From assembly GCA_028873925.1 (NCBI GenBank), contig JAPPNA010000176.1, positions 1-35,375 on the forward strand: a DNA stretch of 35,375 bases, written 5' to 3'. Shown here in pieces: positions 1-8,727 of the stretch. The position numbers and the translations under genes are program-made. Numbering within the stretch: position 1 is the first letter of the stretch; every line of letters starts with the position of its first letter. The DNA comes from Bacteroidota bacterium. GTDB taxonomy: Bacteria; Bacteroidota; Rhodothermia; Rhodothermales; Bin80. The notes under the pieces were generated by a model. The model was not told where the DNA came from. It saw only the letters and a list, made by a program, of their open reading frames with translations, and ran no database searches.

Positions 1-461
1 GCCCGTCCTCTTATGAGTCGGACAACGTTCGGTTCCATAGTTTTGCAAGAGGCTCATGTGTCAGCGACGCAAAGTCGGGCAGCATTCGTTCCCGGAAATG
101 CGGCATGGCTCGCTTGTTGGGGCATCAGCAAGTTGCAAAGGTAATAAAGCCGCCAAAAACAATGCAGCTGGTTGCGGCGCAGGCCCCAATGGATGGCAGC
201 AGCTCAAACTGTGGGTAGGGTGTGCTTCAGGCTGCAGGACGCTCCGCCTGAAACGGTAGCATGTAAGCTGGATGACCGAATCTGATGGGTCGTTGTGTCC
301 GGTACCCGCGATTGCAGGCTGACTGCGCATATGAATTCGGCCCTGGCACGCAGACCATCCGCGTACCCGATGCGGCATAATGGACTTCACGGCAGGCCGC
401 TAAGCGGATCAGAAAGCCGGTGTTGAGCGTAATTGGGCTTTGAACAGCGGAGATTAGCCAA
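1..461. other. No recognisable gene
   Basis: I recognise no gene here. Short open frames exist on both strands, but none has a familiar motif, and the long minus-strand frame reaching in from 1249 runs antisense to the methyltransferase. A 7-bp inverted repeat (TTCAGGC at 226-232, GCCTGAA at 246-252) is present without a T tract. The stretch presumably carries the promoter of the methyltransferase gene at 462, but I cannot point to it. Confidence 0.4.
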
Positions 462-1429
462 ATGCCAGAGCGTGCACAGCGTAATCGCACTTTAACCTGC
501 ACGGAAGATGAGCGAAAATGTCTCGCGGGCGGTCTTGTGCGATTGACCTCGGCCGTAACGTCGGATGATATTGCCGGGAGGCTTGTGCTCGGGGATGCGT
601 TTGAGACTGTCCGTTTTCTGCCGGCAGATTTCGCTGACCTGCTTATCCTAGCCCCCCCTACAACCTTACCCGCAATTTCGGTGGGCGCGTATTCTGCAGG
701 AAATCCCAGTCCGATTTCGCTGATTGGTTTAGGCGGCTGATCGAATTTCTGATGCCGACGCTCAAGGTTACTGCGATGGTATACGTCTGCTGGGACTGGC
801 GCACCTCCATGCTGATATTCCCCGTATTGAATGGCTGCTTGAGGATCCGCAATCGAATCACCTGGGAACGCGAGAAGGGTCGTGGTGCAAAATCCGACTG
901 GAAAAACACCACCGAAGACATCTGGTTCTGTACCGTATCGGATCAGTACAGTTTTGATGTGGACGCGGTTAAGCTCAAGCGTAGAGTAACAGCTCCGTAC
1001 CGCGTCAATGGCGTGCCCAAAGATTGGGAACAGGAGAGGGGAGGCAAGTATCGGCTGACCCATCCGTCCAGTAATCGGACCGACATCACGGTTCCGTTTT
1101 GGTCTATGCGGGAGAACACAGATCATCCGACGCAGAAGCCCGAAAAGCTTCTCGCAAAGCTCATCCTGACCAGCTCCCATCCAGGCGATTTTGTGTTTGA
1201 TCCGTTCGTGAGTAGCGGTACCACGGCGGTGGTCGCGCAGAAGCTTCAACGCTTCTGGTGCGGAGTTGACTTCAATGAAGAATACCTGTGTGGGGCACTT
1301 AAGCGGCTCCGCAGGGCGAAGCAGGAGAGGAGCAGTCAGGGGTATGCAGATGGGGTTTTTGGGAGGCGGAATCCCGCCCCAGGACCCAGCCAGCGGACTA
1401 TAATGGCCCAGAAATCGATTATTGAATGA
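462..1429 (+). pseudogene. Beta-class DNA methyltransferase (type II R-M), frameshifted at DPPY
   Basis: This gene encoded a site-specific DNA methyltransferase (N6-adenine or N4-cytosine) of a type II restriction-modification system. The 5' part (462-740) ends its normal reading with LLIL just before catalytic motif IV. The rest continues in another frame as YNLTRNFGGRVF..., then ITWEREKGRGAKSDWKN, HPTQKPEKLLAKL and the SAM-binding motif DPFVSSGTT. Motif IV preceding motif I marks the beta class. Inserting one A between G651 and C652 restores codons for LLILDPPYNL, so a one-base deletion explains both the frameshift and the missing Asp. The DPFVSSGTT motif has Ser where the usual consensus is DPFxGSGTT. 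The 3' end overlaps the endonuclease-like gene by ATGA. It is a pseudogene if the sequence is right; a sequencing error beside the seven-C run is the main alternative. Confidence 0.85.
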
Positions 1430-2133
1430 AATCGCAGTTCTATTACCACGGTGTGAGCAGGCTGATGGCCTCTCTCATCAAGGCATACCTGAATGATCGT
1501 CGGATTGAAATAGTGGGCGGCGGAATTGGAACCACTAGGACCACCAGGATGATCGGAGCTACTCTGAAGTCCTTGTTGAGGGCTGACTTGGGTGTGCTCT
1601 TGGGTCACTGGTGCAGCAGCTATTCGTCTGATGTCGTTCGGGAGGCCATGGCCGACATAGCGTTTACGGATAGCCAGGGTTTTCATTCCGTCATTGCTGT
1701 GAAGACCTATCGGGAGGGTACGCAATTCAGCCGGCGGAATTTGATATCAGTCCGCCGCTTGGCGCGACTGTACGAATCAGACACGGATGTGTTTGCCTTG
1801 ATTCTCATCAGATTCTCGTTACGGGGCAGAGACGTAAGCGTATCGGATGTGCAATTCGTACCGATTGAGTTCCTGGACTGGAGGTGTCTGGCAATAAGGT
1901 CCTCGGGCTGGGGCCAGATTCAGCTCATGGATTCAAACGACATTCGGGTCGTTCGCCGAAACTCAAGAAAAGCGTGGATGCTGCAATTGTGCGACGCGGC
2001 ATTGGCCTACTATCCGCGCGGGATAGGCAAGATTCACGATAGAATAGAGTTTATTCGAAGTGTCCGTAGCGCGTGGGAAGCTGCGGAAGATAAGTGGGCA
2101 GGCCAAATCCCGGTGGTAAGTTCAAGGGGCTGA
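1426..2133 (+). CDS. Type II restriction endonuclease-like protein (probably inactive)
   Basis: The product is 235 residues. Its start overlaps the methyltransferase stop (ATGA), the usual arrangement of an R-M pair. The middle resembles a PD-(D/E)XK nuclease core: D77-I-A-F-T-D82, then a beta strand reading SVIAVKTY, followed by LISVRRLARLYESDTD, FVPIEFLDWRCL and SGWGQIQL. From memory, related endonucleases carry an acidic residue two before the Lys (IDIKT type). Here residue 91 is Ala (GCT at 1696-1698) and Lys is residue 93. A GAT to GCT change would explain that and would probably abolish cleavage. The expected role was cleaving DNA left unmodified by the neighbouring enzyme. The call rests on gene pairing and recalled family pattern; the recognition site is unknown. 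Confidence 0.6.
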   Translation: MKSQFYYHGVSRLMASLIKAYLNDRRIEIVGGGIGTTRTTRMIGATLKSLLRADLGVLLGHWCSSYSSDVVREAMADIAFTDSQGFHSVIAVKTYREGTQFSRRNLISVRRLARLYESDTDVFALILIRFSLRGRDVSVSDVQFVPIEFLDWRCLAIRSSGWGQIQLMDSNDIRVVRRNSRKAWMLQLCDAALAYYPRGIGKIHDRIEFIRSVRSAWEAAEDKWAGQIPVVSSRG

Positions 2134-2244
2134 GGGATGATTACCGCCATTGGGCTGACTCTGATCGATGGGCCAGCCGCCGGGCCGACCTTGGGATCAA
2201 GGCCACTTGATCATATATAGGTCAGCCATGTAAGCCATTATTCC

Positions 2245-5217
2245 ATGAGTGTAGGGACCCTGCATGAGCAGAATTTCAATGTAGCCCTCGGTCGTGCGCT
2301 TCGCCGGGCCAATCCGCGATGGACATCCGAGCCGCACCGGCTGCAGGTTGAGCCGCTTGGGGTTGTCACCGATAGCTCCCGCCGCAAAATCCGGCCTGAT
2401 ATTCTGGTGTGTGACGAACAGCTCCCACCGGTTGTGCTGGAGTGCTCATACGCGCCCGCAGATGCCGAGAAGGATGCCATGGCACGCCTTGGCTGTACCT
2501 ACAATATCCTGCCAATTCAAACGGCAATGGCCGTGTTTGTCCCCGGTCAGTTCAGGCAGTTGCAGACTGACAGGTGTGTTGACGAATTGATGGAGGGTCG
2601 GCCTGTTTTCTCGTCCATCTTCCAGCTCCTCAAGAGTCGGCAGCAGCTTGCGGCTCCAGACCTGTTTGATCGCCGCTGGCCCAATACCGGTTTCCTGGAA
2701 GGCTCGGTACACGATTTGTCCTCCCTGGTCACCGGAACAGCATTGCCGAAGGAAAAAATTGAGAGTGTCGCCGCCGAAATAGCCGCGCTTGTGGATAAGG
2801 CAGCTGACTTTATGACGCAACTGACGGTAGATGATCTGCAGTCAATCGCTTCAAGTGTGCACCAGCGGTCTCCGCTGAAGGCTTTGAGGACGGTAATGGT
2901 TTTGTGGCTCAATGCGCTGCTGATTCAGCAGCGCCTGCACCAGCAGTCAGTAGAGGCTGCAACACCGGTGGGGCTCCCGGTAGATGCCCTGCCGAAGCCA
3001 TCGGAGCAGATTTCCATTTGGAAGAAGATTCACTGCCAGAATTGGCGCTCCATTTTCGGGCCTGCTACAGAGGCCCTGGAGCTTGCGGGCAGATTGCATC
3101 CGCATGCCTCTAGCAGGGCGCTCTTAGCCCTGATTCGGGCCGTGGAAGAAATTGAGATTGCCCAATTGGGCCTTCACATAAACATTGGGGCTGAGCTGTT
3201 TCCGAAGCTAAGCGACGACCGGAAGCAGGCCGCCGCATTCTACACTCAACCTTCCACGGCAGAGATCCTGGCCACGCTGACCATTCTGCCGGGCGCACTG
3301 TCTCCGGCGGAATGGGCACAGGGCGAATTGTTCAGGAATCACCGCTTGGCGGACTTAGCCTGCGGTACGGGCACACTGCTTCGTGCGGGATACCGACGCA
3401 TTGCCTCACTTCACGAAAGACACGGTGGTACGCTTGACAGCCTGCGAACGCTTCATGCGACCGCTATGGAGAAGGGGCTGGTCGGCACGGATATAAGCCC
3501 AATTGCCGCACATCTGACTGCTTCCTCGCTGGCGGCCATAGGGCAGGGAGAGCCTTACGGGGACAACAACATTGGCTGGGTCAATGTAGGCGGACACGGC
3601 AAAGGGGCGCGGGCCGGCTCCCTGGAGTATTTCGCTGCGCCCCAAGTGGTAGACCTCTTTGGAGACACCGGTGGCGTTTCTATGGGGGATGCGAGCGCGG
3701 ATAAGCAAACGGTTGCCGTGGAAGATGGCTCATGTGACTGGATCCTCATGAATCCACCCTACTCGCGTACGCGTGGAGGCCAAAGCGCCTTTGATGTGGC
3801 CGGACTCACCGAATCCGAACGCAAGGCCTGCCAGAAGCGTTGGGGCACGCTGGTGAAAGGGCAGGAGGTTAACCGCAAGGCAGGGTTGGCGGCCTCGTTT
3901 CTTGCCTTGGCAAACAAAAAGATCAAGCCGGGAGGGAGGATCGGATTTGTGCTGCCGCTAACCGCCGCATTCGCCGAAACATGGGCTATCACGCGCAAGA
4001 TGATTGAAGAGTCTTTTGATGACATCACGGCCATCACAGTGGCAGCGGGCCAGGCATTGGGCAGAGATGCTTTATCCGCAGATACAAACATGGAAGAAAT
4101 GCTTCTGGTTGCCACAAAGAGGTCAGTACCCCCCTCCCAAGAACGTTCTCACAAGGCAGCTACCATACAGTGTGTCACCCTCACCTCTCCGGTATCCCGT
4201 ATTGGTGAAGCTGAGCAGATTGCTCGTGCCATCACGGGTGCTTGTGCCAGAGCCGGTGGAAACGCCTTGCCCATACGTGTCGGCGATGACGGGGTAGGGC
4301 AGTTGTATTGTTACCGCAAGGCTTCAAACGGGAGTCCCTGGCATCCGCTGGGTGTCGTACACGGAGAGTTGGCGAGATTTGCCGCAGGCCTTGAATCAGG
4401 TCTGCTGGAATTCAGTGATCTACGCGATAAGCTCAAGATACCCATGACAATAGTTGAAGAGTTATTTGAGGTGGGTCCTACTCACCACTTGATAGGTCAC
4501 ATTGTCGGAAACGCGTCAATTGGGGCCTTTGAATTTCATCCAACGGCCGGAGGTCCAGACAACATCGGGGCCGATCGGTCCCTGTGGGCGGCGGACAGCA
4601 AGACGCAGACGAGTATGGCGACGAGCCCTACGCACAAGGGATTTGCCCCTGCGGGTGTCGGTTCGGAAACGCGGAGAGCAGCCATGAGGAAATCCCAGAG
4701 CATGTTGTTTTACGCGCGCAACATAAGATGGACATCGCAAAAAATACTGGTGGCCGCTACGCGTCAAAGAGTCGTTGGAGGCCCCACATGGACAGCACTA
4801 CTGCATGGCAGGGCGGATGTGCAAAAGGCCTTTGCACTCTGGGCCAATTCAGCGCTGGGAATGATATTGCACTGGACGCAGGGGCAGCGCACGCATGCCG
4901 GCCGGTCCCGTACTCAGATAGCGGCGCTCAAATCCATTCCGTGTCCAGATCTGACTCAACTCGGCGACGCATATCTGGCAAGGGCAGCAGCCGATTTTGA
5001 TGCGCTCTGCAGCCAGCCACTGTTGCCCGCCTGCCAGGCTCACGCAGATCCCGTGCGCCAGCAGATTGATGACGCGGTGATCAGGATGCTGTCACTGTCA
5101 GATGTCATGGCCGCAACTGTGCCGATACTGCGATGGCTCTGGTGTAATGAACCTTCCGTGCACGCCCGCAATAAAGCCGCACTCAGGAAGATCGAAGAGG
5201 CCGACCAGCTTTTCTGA
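2245..5217 (+). CDS. N6-adenine DNA methyltransferase with N-terminal nuclease-like domain (type IIG-like)
   Basis: This 990-residue protein combines a PD-(D/E)XK-like N-terminus with a gamma-class N6-adenine methyltransferase. Near the start P51-D52 is followed by VVLE66-C-S68, where an active nuclease would normally show E-x-K. Residues about 85-320 are mostly helical with no motif I recognise. The region leading into the catalytic domain reads DRKQAAAFYTQPSTAEIL. SAM motif I is DLACGTGTLL from D370, and motif IV is NPPY at 503-506 in the context DWILMNPPYSRTRGG. The C-terminal 300 or so residues are the expected target-recognition region. Single-chain enzymes of this layout are type IIG restriction-modification proteins or stand-alone methyltransferases; with Ser in place of Lys, cleavage is doubtful. 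The gene lies 111 bp behind the R-M pair and is convergent with the CoA-transferase gene, 12 bp away. Confidence 0.75.
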   Translation: MSVGTLHEQNFNVALGRALRRANPRWTSEPHRLQVEPLGVVTDSSRRKIRPDILVCDEQLPPVVLECSYAPADAEKDAMARLGCTYNILPIQTAMAVFVPGQFRQLQTDRCVDELMEGRPVFSSIFQLLKSRQQLAAPDLFDRRWPNTGFLEGSVHDLSSLVTGTALPKEKIESVAAEIAALVDKAADFMTQLTVDDLQSIASSVHQRSPLKALRTVMVLWLNALLIQQRLHQQSVEAATPVGLPVDALPKPSEQISIWKKIHCQNWRSIFGPATEALELAGRLHPHASSRALLALIRAVEEIEIAQLGLHINIGAELFPKLSDDRKQAAAFYTQPSTAEILATLTILPGALSPAEWAQGELFRNHRLADLACGTGTLLRAGYRRIASLHERHGGTLDSLRTLHATAMEKGLVGTDISPIAAHLTASSLAAIGQGEPYGDNNIGWVNVGGHGKGARAGSLEYFAAPQVVDLFGDTGGVSMGDASADKQTVAVEDGSCDWILMNPPYSRTRGGQSAFDVAGLTESERKACQKRWGTLVKGQEVNRKAGLAASFLALANKKIKPGGRIGFVLPLTAAFAETWAITRKMIEESFDDITAITVAAGQALGRDALSADTNMEEMLLVATKRSVPPSQERSHKAATIQCVTLTSPVSRIGEAEQIARAITGACARAGGNALPIRVGDDGVGQLYCYRKASNGSPWHPLGVVHGELARFAAGLESGLLEFSDLRDKLKIPMTIVEELFEVGPTHHLIGHIVGNASIGAFEFHPTAGGPDNIGADRSLWAADSKTQTSMATSPTHKGFAPAGVGSETRRAAMRKSQSMLFYARNIRWTSQKILVAATRQRVVGGPTWTALLHGRADVQKAFALWANSALGMILHWTQGQRTHAGRSRTQIAALKSIPCPDLTQLGDAYLARAAADFDALCSQPLLPACQAHADPVRQQIDDAVIRMLSLSDVMAATVPILRWLWCNEPSVHARNKAALRKIEEADQLF

Positions 5218-5229
5218 GCGTGGGCGGTC

Positions 5230-6804
5230 CTACTCCAGCGGCAATTCAAAAGATTCCGGTACGAACAGTTGAGCATCCATCCGGCGGAGCGGGTCGCCGA
5301 CCTGCAGCCTGACCTCCGTCTGATCCATAATATCACGCTGGAGGTCGATGCCCGGGGCGATTTCCGTGATCGTGAGGCCCTGGGGGAGGAGGCGCATCAC
5401 GCACCGCTCGGTGATATAGGTCACATGCTGGCCCTGCTTGAGGGCCCGCTGACCGCTGAAGGTGATATGCTCAACGCTGGGCACAATCTTGCTGATCCTG
5501 CCCTCACGGTCAATGTGCATGCGGCCACCTTCCACTTTTAATCGCAGACCGCCGGTAGTGAATGTGCCGACAAAGACGATACTGCGTGCGCTGGAGGTAA
5601 TGTCAATGAATCCGCCCACGCCGGCGGTTACATGCGGGCGGGCCGCAAGCCGCGACACATTCACATTGCCGGTGGCATCGATCTGGAGAAAAGACAGAAA
5701 ACTCCGGTCAAACCCGCCGCCATGGAAGAAGGTGAACTGGTCGGGTGAAGCCATGATGGCCTGGGTGTTGGCCGCACAGCCGAACTGGAAATCCAACAGC
5801 GGAATGCCGCCTACCGCCCCCTGTTCAATGGCCCAGGTTACCGCGTCCGCCTTACCGGCCTCCAGAAGAATCCGAGGCACCAGGGCAGAAATGCCAAACC
5901 CCAGATTTACCACATCCCCCGCCCGCAGCTCCATGGCGGCCCGCCGGGCCATTGGCTTGGTCGGCTGCCAGGGCATCAGGGAAAAATGCGCATCCGGGAC
6001 CCGGATCTGGCCGCTAATGGCAGGCTCGTACGGGGTTTCCGTTGTCTGGAGCTGATCCGGCGCGGTAACCACATAATCCACCACCGTTCCGGGGATTCGT
6101 ATGCTCTGGGGCGAAAGACTGCCCGCCCTGACTACGCGCTTGACCTGGGCAATCACCAGCCCGCCGTTGTTGTGCGCGGCCAATGCCTGATCGTAACCGC
6201 CCAGAAATCCCCCTTCATGCTCAGTCGAAATATTGCCGTTCTCATCAGCTGACGTACCGCGTACCAATGCTACATCAATTGGGATGGATCGGAAATACAA
6301 CCAGTCCTGACCATCAAAATGGACGCGCGTCACCAGATCCTCCCGACTGCATTCATTCATGCGGCCGCCCAGCAGCAGCGGATCGACAAAGGTGTCCATG
6401 CCGACCTTGGTCAGAATGCCGGGCCGCTGTGCGGCCGCCTCCCGGTGCATGTGGAAGAGGATGCCGCTTGGAAAATTGTAGGCCTGCACCCGATTATCGC
6501 CGATCATCTGCCAGATCCGAGGCGATGGCATGGAGCTGGGACCGCTGGGCAGCGACCCCGCAATAACGCGTTTCAACAGGCCATCCTGAGCGAGATGCTC
6601 AATCCCATCAACACCATACATGTCACCGGCAGCAATCGGATGTATGGAGGTCAATTCCCGCGGGTGTCCCGATTGGGCAAACCGCCGCCCGATGGCCGCC
6701 AGTGTCGCGTCTGGACAGCCCAGCGAGCTGGAGGAGCTAACCGTAAGGGTAGCTCCATCTTCGATCAGTGCAGCTGCGGCATCCGCGGTGCAGAACTCAG
6801 CCAT
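5230..6804 (-). CDS. Acyl-CoA:acetate/3-ketoacid CoA-transferase (fused alpha-beta, YdiF/Pct-like)
   Basis: This 524-residue enzyme moves CoA between a carboxylic acid and an acyl-CoA through a glutamyl-CoA intermediate. The length fits fused-subunit family I CoA-transferases such as propionate CoA-transferase (about 520 residues). The N-terminal half carries GATLTVSSSSSLG and the GGRMNE segment near 147. The C-terminal half carries WAIEQGAVGGIPLLDF, with E327 the likely catalytic glutamate, then FHGGGFDRSFLSF and GNVNVSRL. The start at 6804 was chosen over an in-frame start at 6912 because homology begins at MAEFCTADAAAALI and an AAAGGTG lies just upstream. It overlaps the stop of the oxidoreductase gene by 8 nt, so the two are probably co-transcribed and translationally coupled. 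The substrate is not determined. Confidence 0.88.
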   Translation of the reverse strand: MAEFCTADAAAALIEDGATLTVSSSSSLGCPDATLAAIGRRFAQSGHPRELTSIHPIAAGDMYGVDGIEHLAQDGLLKRVIAGSLPSGPSSMPSPRIWQMIGDNRVQAYNFPSGILFHMHREAAAQRPGILTKVGMDTFVDPLLLGGRMNECSREDLVTRVHFDGQDWLYFRSIPIDVALVRGTSADENGNISTEHEGGFLGGYDQALAAHNNGGLVIAQVKRVVRAGSLSPQSIRIPGTVVDYVVTAPDQLQTTETPYEPAISGQIRVPDAHFSLMPWQPTKPMARRAAMELRAGDVVNLGFGISALVPRILLEAGKADAVTWAIEQGAVGGIPLLDFQFGCAANTQAIMASPDQFTFFHGGGFDRSFLSFLQIDATGNVNVSRLAARPHVTAGVGGFIDITSSARSIVFVGTFTTGGLRLKVEGGRMHIDREGRISKIVPSVEHITFSGQRALKQGQHVTYITERCVMRLLPQGLTITEIAPGIDLQRDIMDQTEVRLQVGDPLRRMDAQLFVPESFELPLE

Positions 6805-7807
6805 ATTGCACCTTTGTGCACCTTCCGGTACGCGCGGCCTCACGTACCGCCAACGCGACGGCCAGCGAACGCAATCCGTCTTCCGCGGTCGCGCTGGGGG
6901 TGCCATCGCCATCTACGGCCCGATTGAAGTGCCGCACTGCGCGCGTATACAAGTCCTCGCGTTTGGGTGGAGTAAATTCAAACCGCTCATCATCACTTTG
7001 GAGATAGACCCGCCCGACAGGTCGCTGGGTCATCACATCTTCGGCAATCAGTGAACCATGTATCCCGTGGATTTCAAGCCCGGTTCCGGCATGACCGATC
7101 GTAAATCCGTCATGAAACTGCGCCAGCAGGCCGCTTTCAAACCGCATTACGCCCATGACCGCATCTTCAACACCGTCGGTACCCATGCCCTGTGCAGCCT
7201 GCATCGCGGTTACCTCACAAACCTCCTCGCCGAGAATGAACCGGAGGGTGTCGGTGTCATGTACCGTAATGTCCAGGATTACGCCACCTCCGGCTTCGGG
7301 GTTATTGATCCGCCAGGTCTGCAGATTTTCCGGCAGGCTTACGGCATGAAAAACCCGGGCGGCTAACGGCTTACCAATCGCTCCTCCTTTTAGCATTTTG
7401 CGGAGCTGGCGATGCGTTGCTGCGTTGCGCAGGTGATGATTGGTCCCCATGACCACATCGGCCTCCTGGCACGCCCGGATCATGGCCTGAGCATCCGCCA
7501 GGTTGAGCGCCAGGGGTTTTTCGCACAATACATGCCTACCGGCGCGGGCGGCAGCAATAGTTTCCGCTTTGTGGCGCTCGTTGGTGCTGCTTACATAAAC
7601 CACATCCAGATCCGGGTCCCCCAGGAACGCGTCCAGATCAACATATGTGCGGGGCACGTCAAATTCATCGGCCAGCGTGCGTGCCCGCTGCTCAGATCCG
7701 CTCAGGATGGCAACAACTCGGCTGTCCGGCTGAGCGTTGATCGCGCGGATCATGTACTGCCGGGCAATCGTACTGGCTCCAATAACGCCCCAACCTTTGG
7801 TCTGCAT
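6797..7807 (-). CDS. Gfo/Idh/MocA family NAD(P)-dependent oxidoreductase
   Basis: This 336-residue oxidoreductase has an N-terminal Rossmann fold (GVIGASTIARQYM), the family's VYVSSTNERHKAETI segment and the EKPLALNLADAQAMI motif, whose Lys is a conserved catalytic/cofactor residue. GGGVILDITVHDTDTLRF follows in the C-terminal domain. The family oxidises or reduces sugars, inositols and related polyols. Early positions resemble the dehydrogenases grouped with 1,5-anhydrofructose reductase, but the substrate cannot be read from sequence. It is the first gene of a two-gene minus-strand unit with the CoA-transferase, and it is divergent from etfB across 160 bp, where a candidate promoter lies. 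The start at 7807 gives the complete Rossmann strand. Confidence 0.88.
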   Translation of the reverse strand: MQTKGWGVIGASTIARQYMIRAINAQPDSRVVAILSGSEQRARTLADEFDVPRTYVDLDAFLGDPDLDVVYVSSTNERHKAETIAAARAGRHVLCEKPLALNLADAQAMIRACQEADVVMGTNHHLRNAATHRQLRKMLKGGAIGKPLAARVFHAVSLPENLQTWRINNPEAGGGVILDITVHDTDTLRFILGEEVCEVTAMQAAQGMGTDGVEDAVMGVMRFESGLLAQFHDGFTIGHAGTGLEIHGIHGSLIAEDVMTQRPVGRVYLQSDDERFEFTPPKREDLYTRAVRHFNRAVDGDGTPSATAEDGLRSLAVALAVREAARTGRCTKVQYG

Positions 7808-7839
7808 GATTTCGGTCCGAATTTGGGTCTGTTCTCGCG

Positions 7840-7871
7840 CAATCTTACAGATTCGGCACCTCTAATTCAAG
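7840..7871 (-). promoter_or_regulatory. Candidate Bacteroidota-type promoter for the oxidoreductase/CoA-transferase unit
   Basis: On the minus strand CTTG (7871-7868) is followed after 20 nt by TAAGATTG (7847-7840). This is close to the Bacteroidota sigma-A pattern TTTG-N19/20-TAnnTTTG and sits about 33 nt before the start at 7807. The match is inexact and was found by eye. Confidence 0.3.
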
Positions 7872-7967
7872 TGAGCGTGCCCAGGTGATCACAATTTGCG
7901 GATAATTCGCAACCCAGCGGCAGTCCGTGCGTGCAAGGCCTCCATGTGTGACTAACGGTTCAATGGC

Positions 7968-8720
7968 ATGAAGATCGCGGTGTGCATCAAGCAGACTGCA
8001 GACACGGAAACCGTACCCGGACTGGATGCGGACGGGACCCGAGTGCTCACGGACGATATTACCTGGATCATTAATCCACATGACGAATCGGCCCTTGAAG
8101 TGGCCCTCCGGCAGGTGGAAGAATACGGTGGATCCGTTACCGTGTTGGCCTTGGGTCCGCAGCGCGTGCAAAAGGCCCTTCGGGAAGGCCTGGCTATGGG
8201 AGCAGACCGGGCGATTCATTTGCGGTGTGAACGGATGCCGAACGATGCGCGTGTTACCGCCCGCGCCCTGAAGCCGATCCTTGAATCAGAAGGATTCGAC
8301 CTGGTGCTGGCCGGACAGGTGTCCGTGGACAACGGTGGAGGCCAGTTGCCCCAGCGGCTTGGGGTATTGTTGGGATGGCCCAGTGTGTCAGCTGTTGAAG
8401 GGCTGGAGGTTGATGGCCGGAAGCTGACCGCACAGCGGCCGGTGGAGGGCGGTCGTGAGCAGCATGAATTGAACCTGCCGGCCGTGATCGGCATCAATCG
8501 CAGAATTGGCGAGCCGCGCTATCCGTCCTTCAGAAACATCATGAAAGCTAAGCGCAAACCCGTGATTGCCATTGAAGTAACGCTTGAGCCCAGTCAGCTG
8601 GTCTGCGAGCAGTTGCGTCTGCCCCCGCAGAAAACGGCAGGGCAGATCATGACCTACGGACCGGGTGTTGCGGATCGGGTGGCCCATCTGATCAGAAGTG
8701 AGGCAGGAATTGTCTGGTAA
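7968..8720 (+). CDS. etfB: Electron transfer flavoprotein beta subunit
   Basis: This 250-residue protein is the small subunit of the heterodimeric electron transfer flavoprotein. ETF accepts electrons from acyl-CoA and related dehydrogenases and passes them to the quinone pool through ETF:quinone oxidoreductase. The start MKIAVCIKQTADTE is the classic EtfB N-terminus. INPHDESALEVALRQ, then LALGPQRVQKALREGLAMGADRAIHL and DLVLAGQVSVDNGGGQLPQRL follow, with the PAVIGINRRIGEPRYPS segment near the C-terminus. Etf alpha follows after 7 nt. The partner dehydrogenases are not in this window. The start has no obvious Shine-Dalgarno sequence, which is common in Bacteroidota. Confidence 0.95.
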   Translation: MKIAVCIKQTADTETVPGLDADGTRVLTDDITWIINPHDESALEVALRQVEEYGGSVTVLALGPQRVQKALREGLAMGADRAIHLRCERMPNDARVTARALKPILESEGFDLVLAGQVSVDNGGGQLPQRLGVLLGWPSVSAVEGLEVDGRKLTAQRPVEGGREQHELNLPAVIGINRRIGEPRYPSFRNIMKAKRKPVIAIEVTLEPSQLVCEQLRLPPQKTAGQIMTYGPGVADRVAHLIRSEAGIVW

Positions 8721-8727
8721 CCCACCC

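Noticed and set aside
227-1249. Long minus-strand open frame of 340 codons
   Set aside because: It lies antisense to the methyltransferase, whose conserved motifs are clear on the plus strand, and its translation has no recognisable motif.
2189-2202. CCTTG/CAAGG hairpin before the 990-residue gene
   Set aside because: Five base pairs without a T tract; likely chance.
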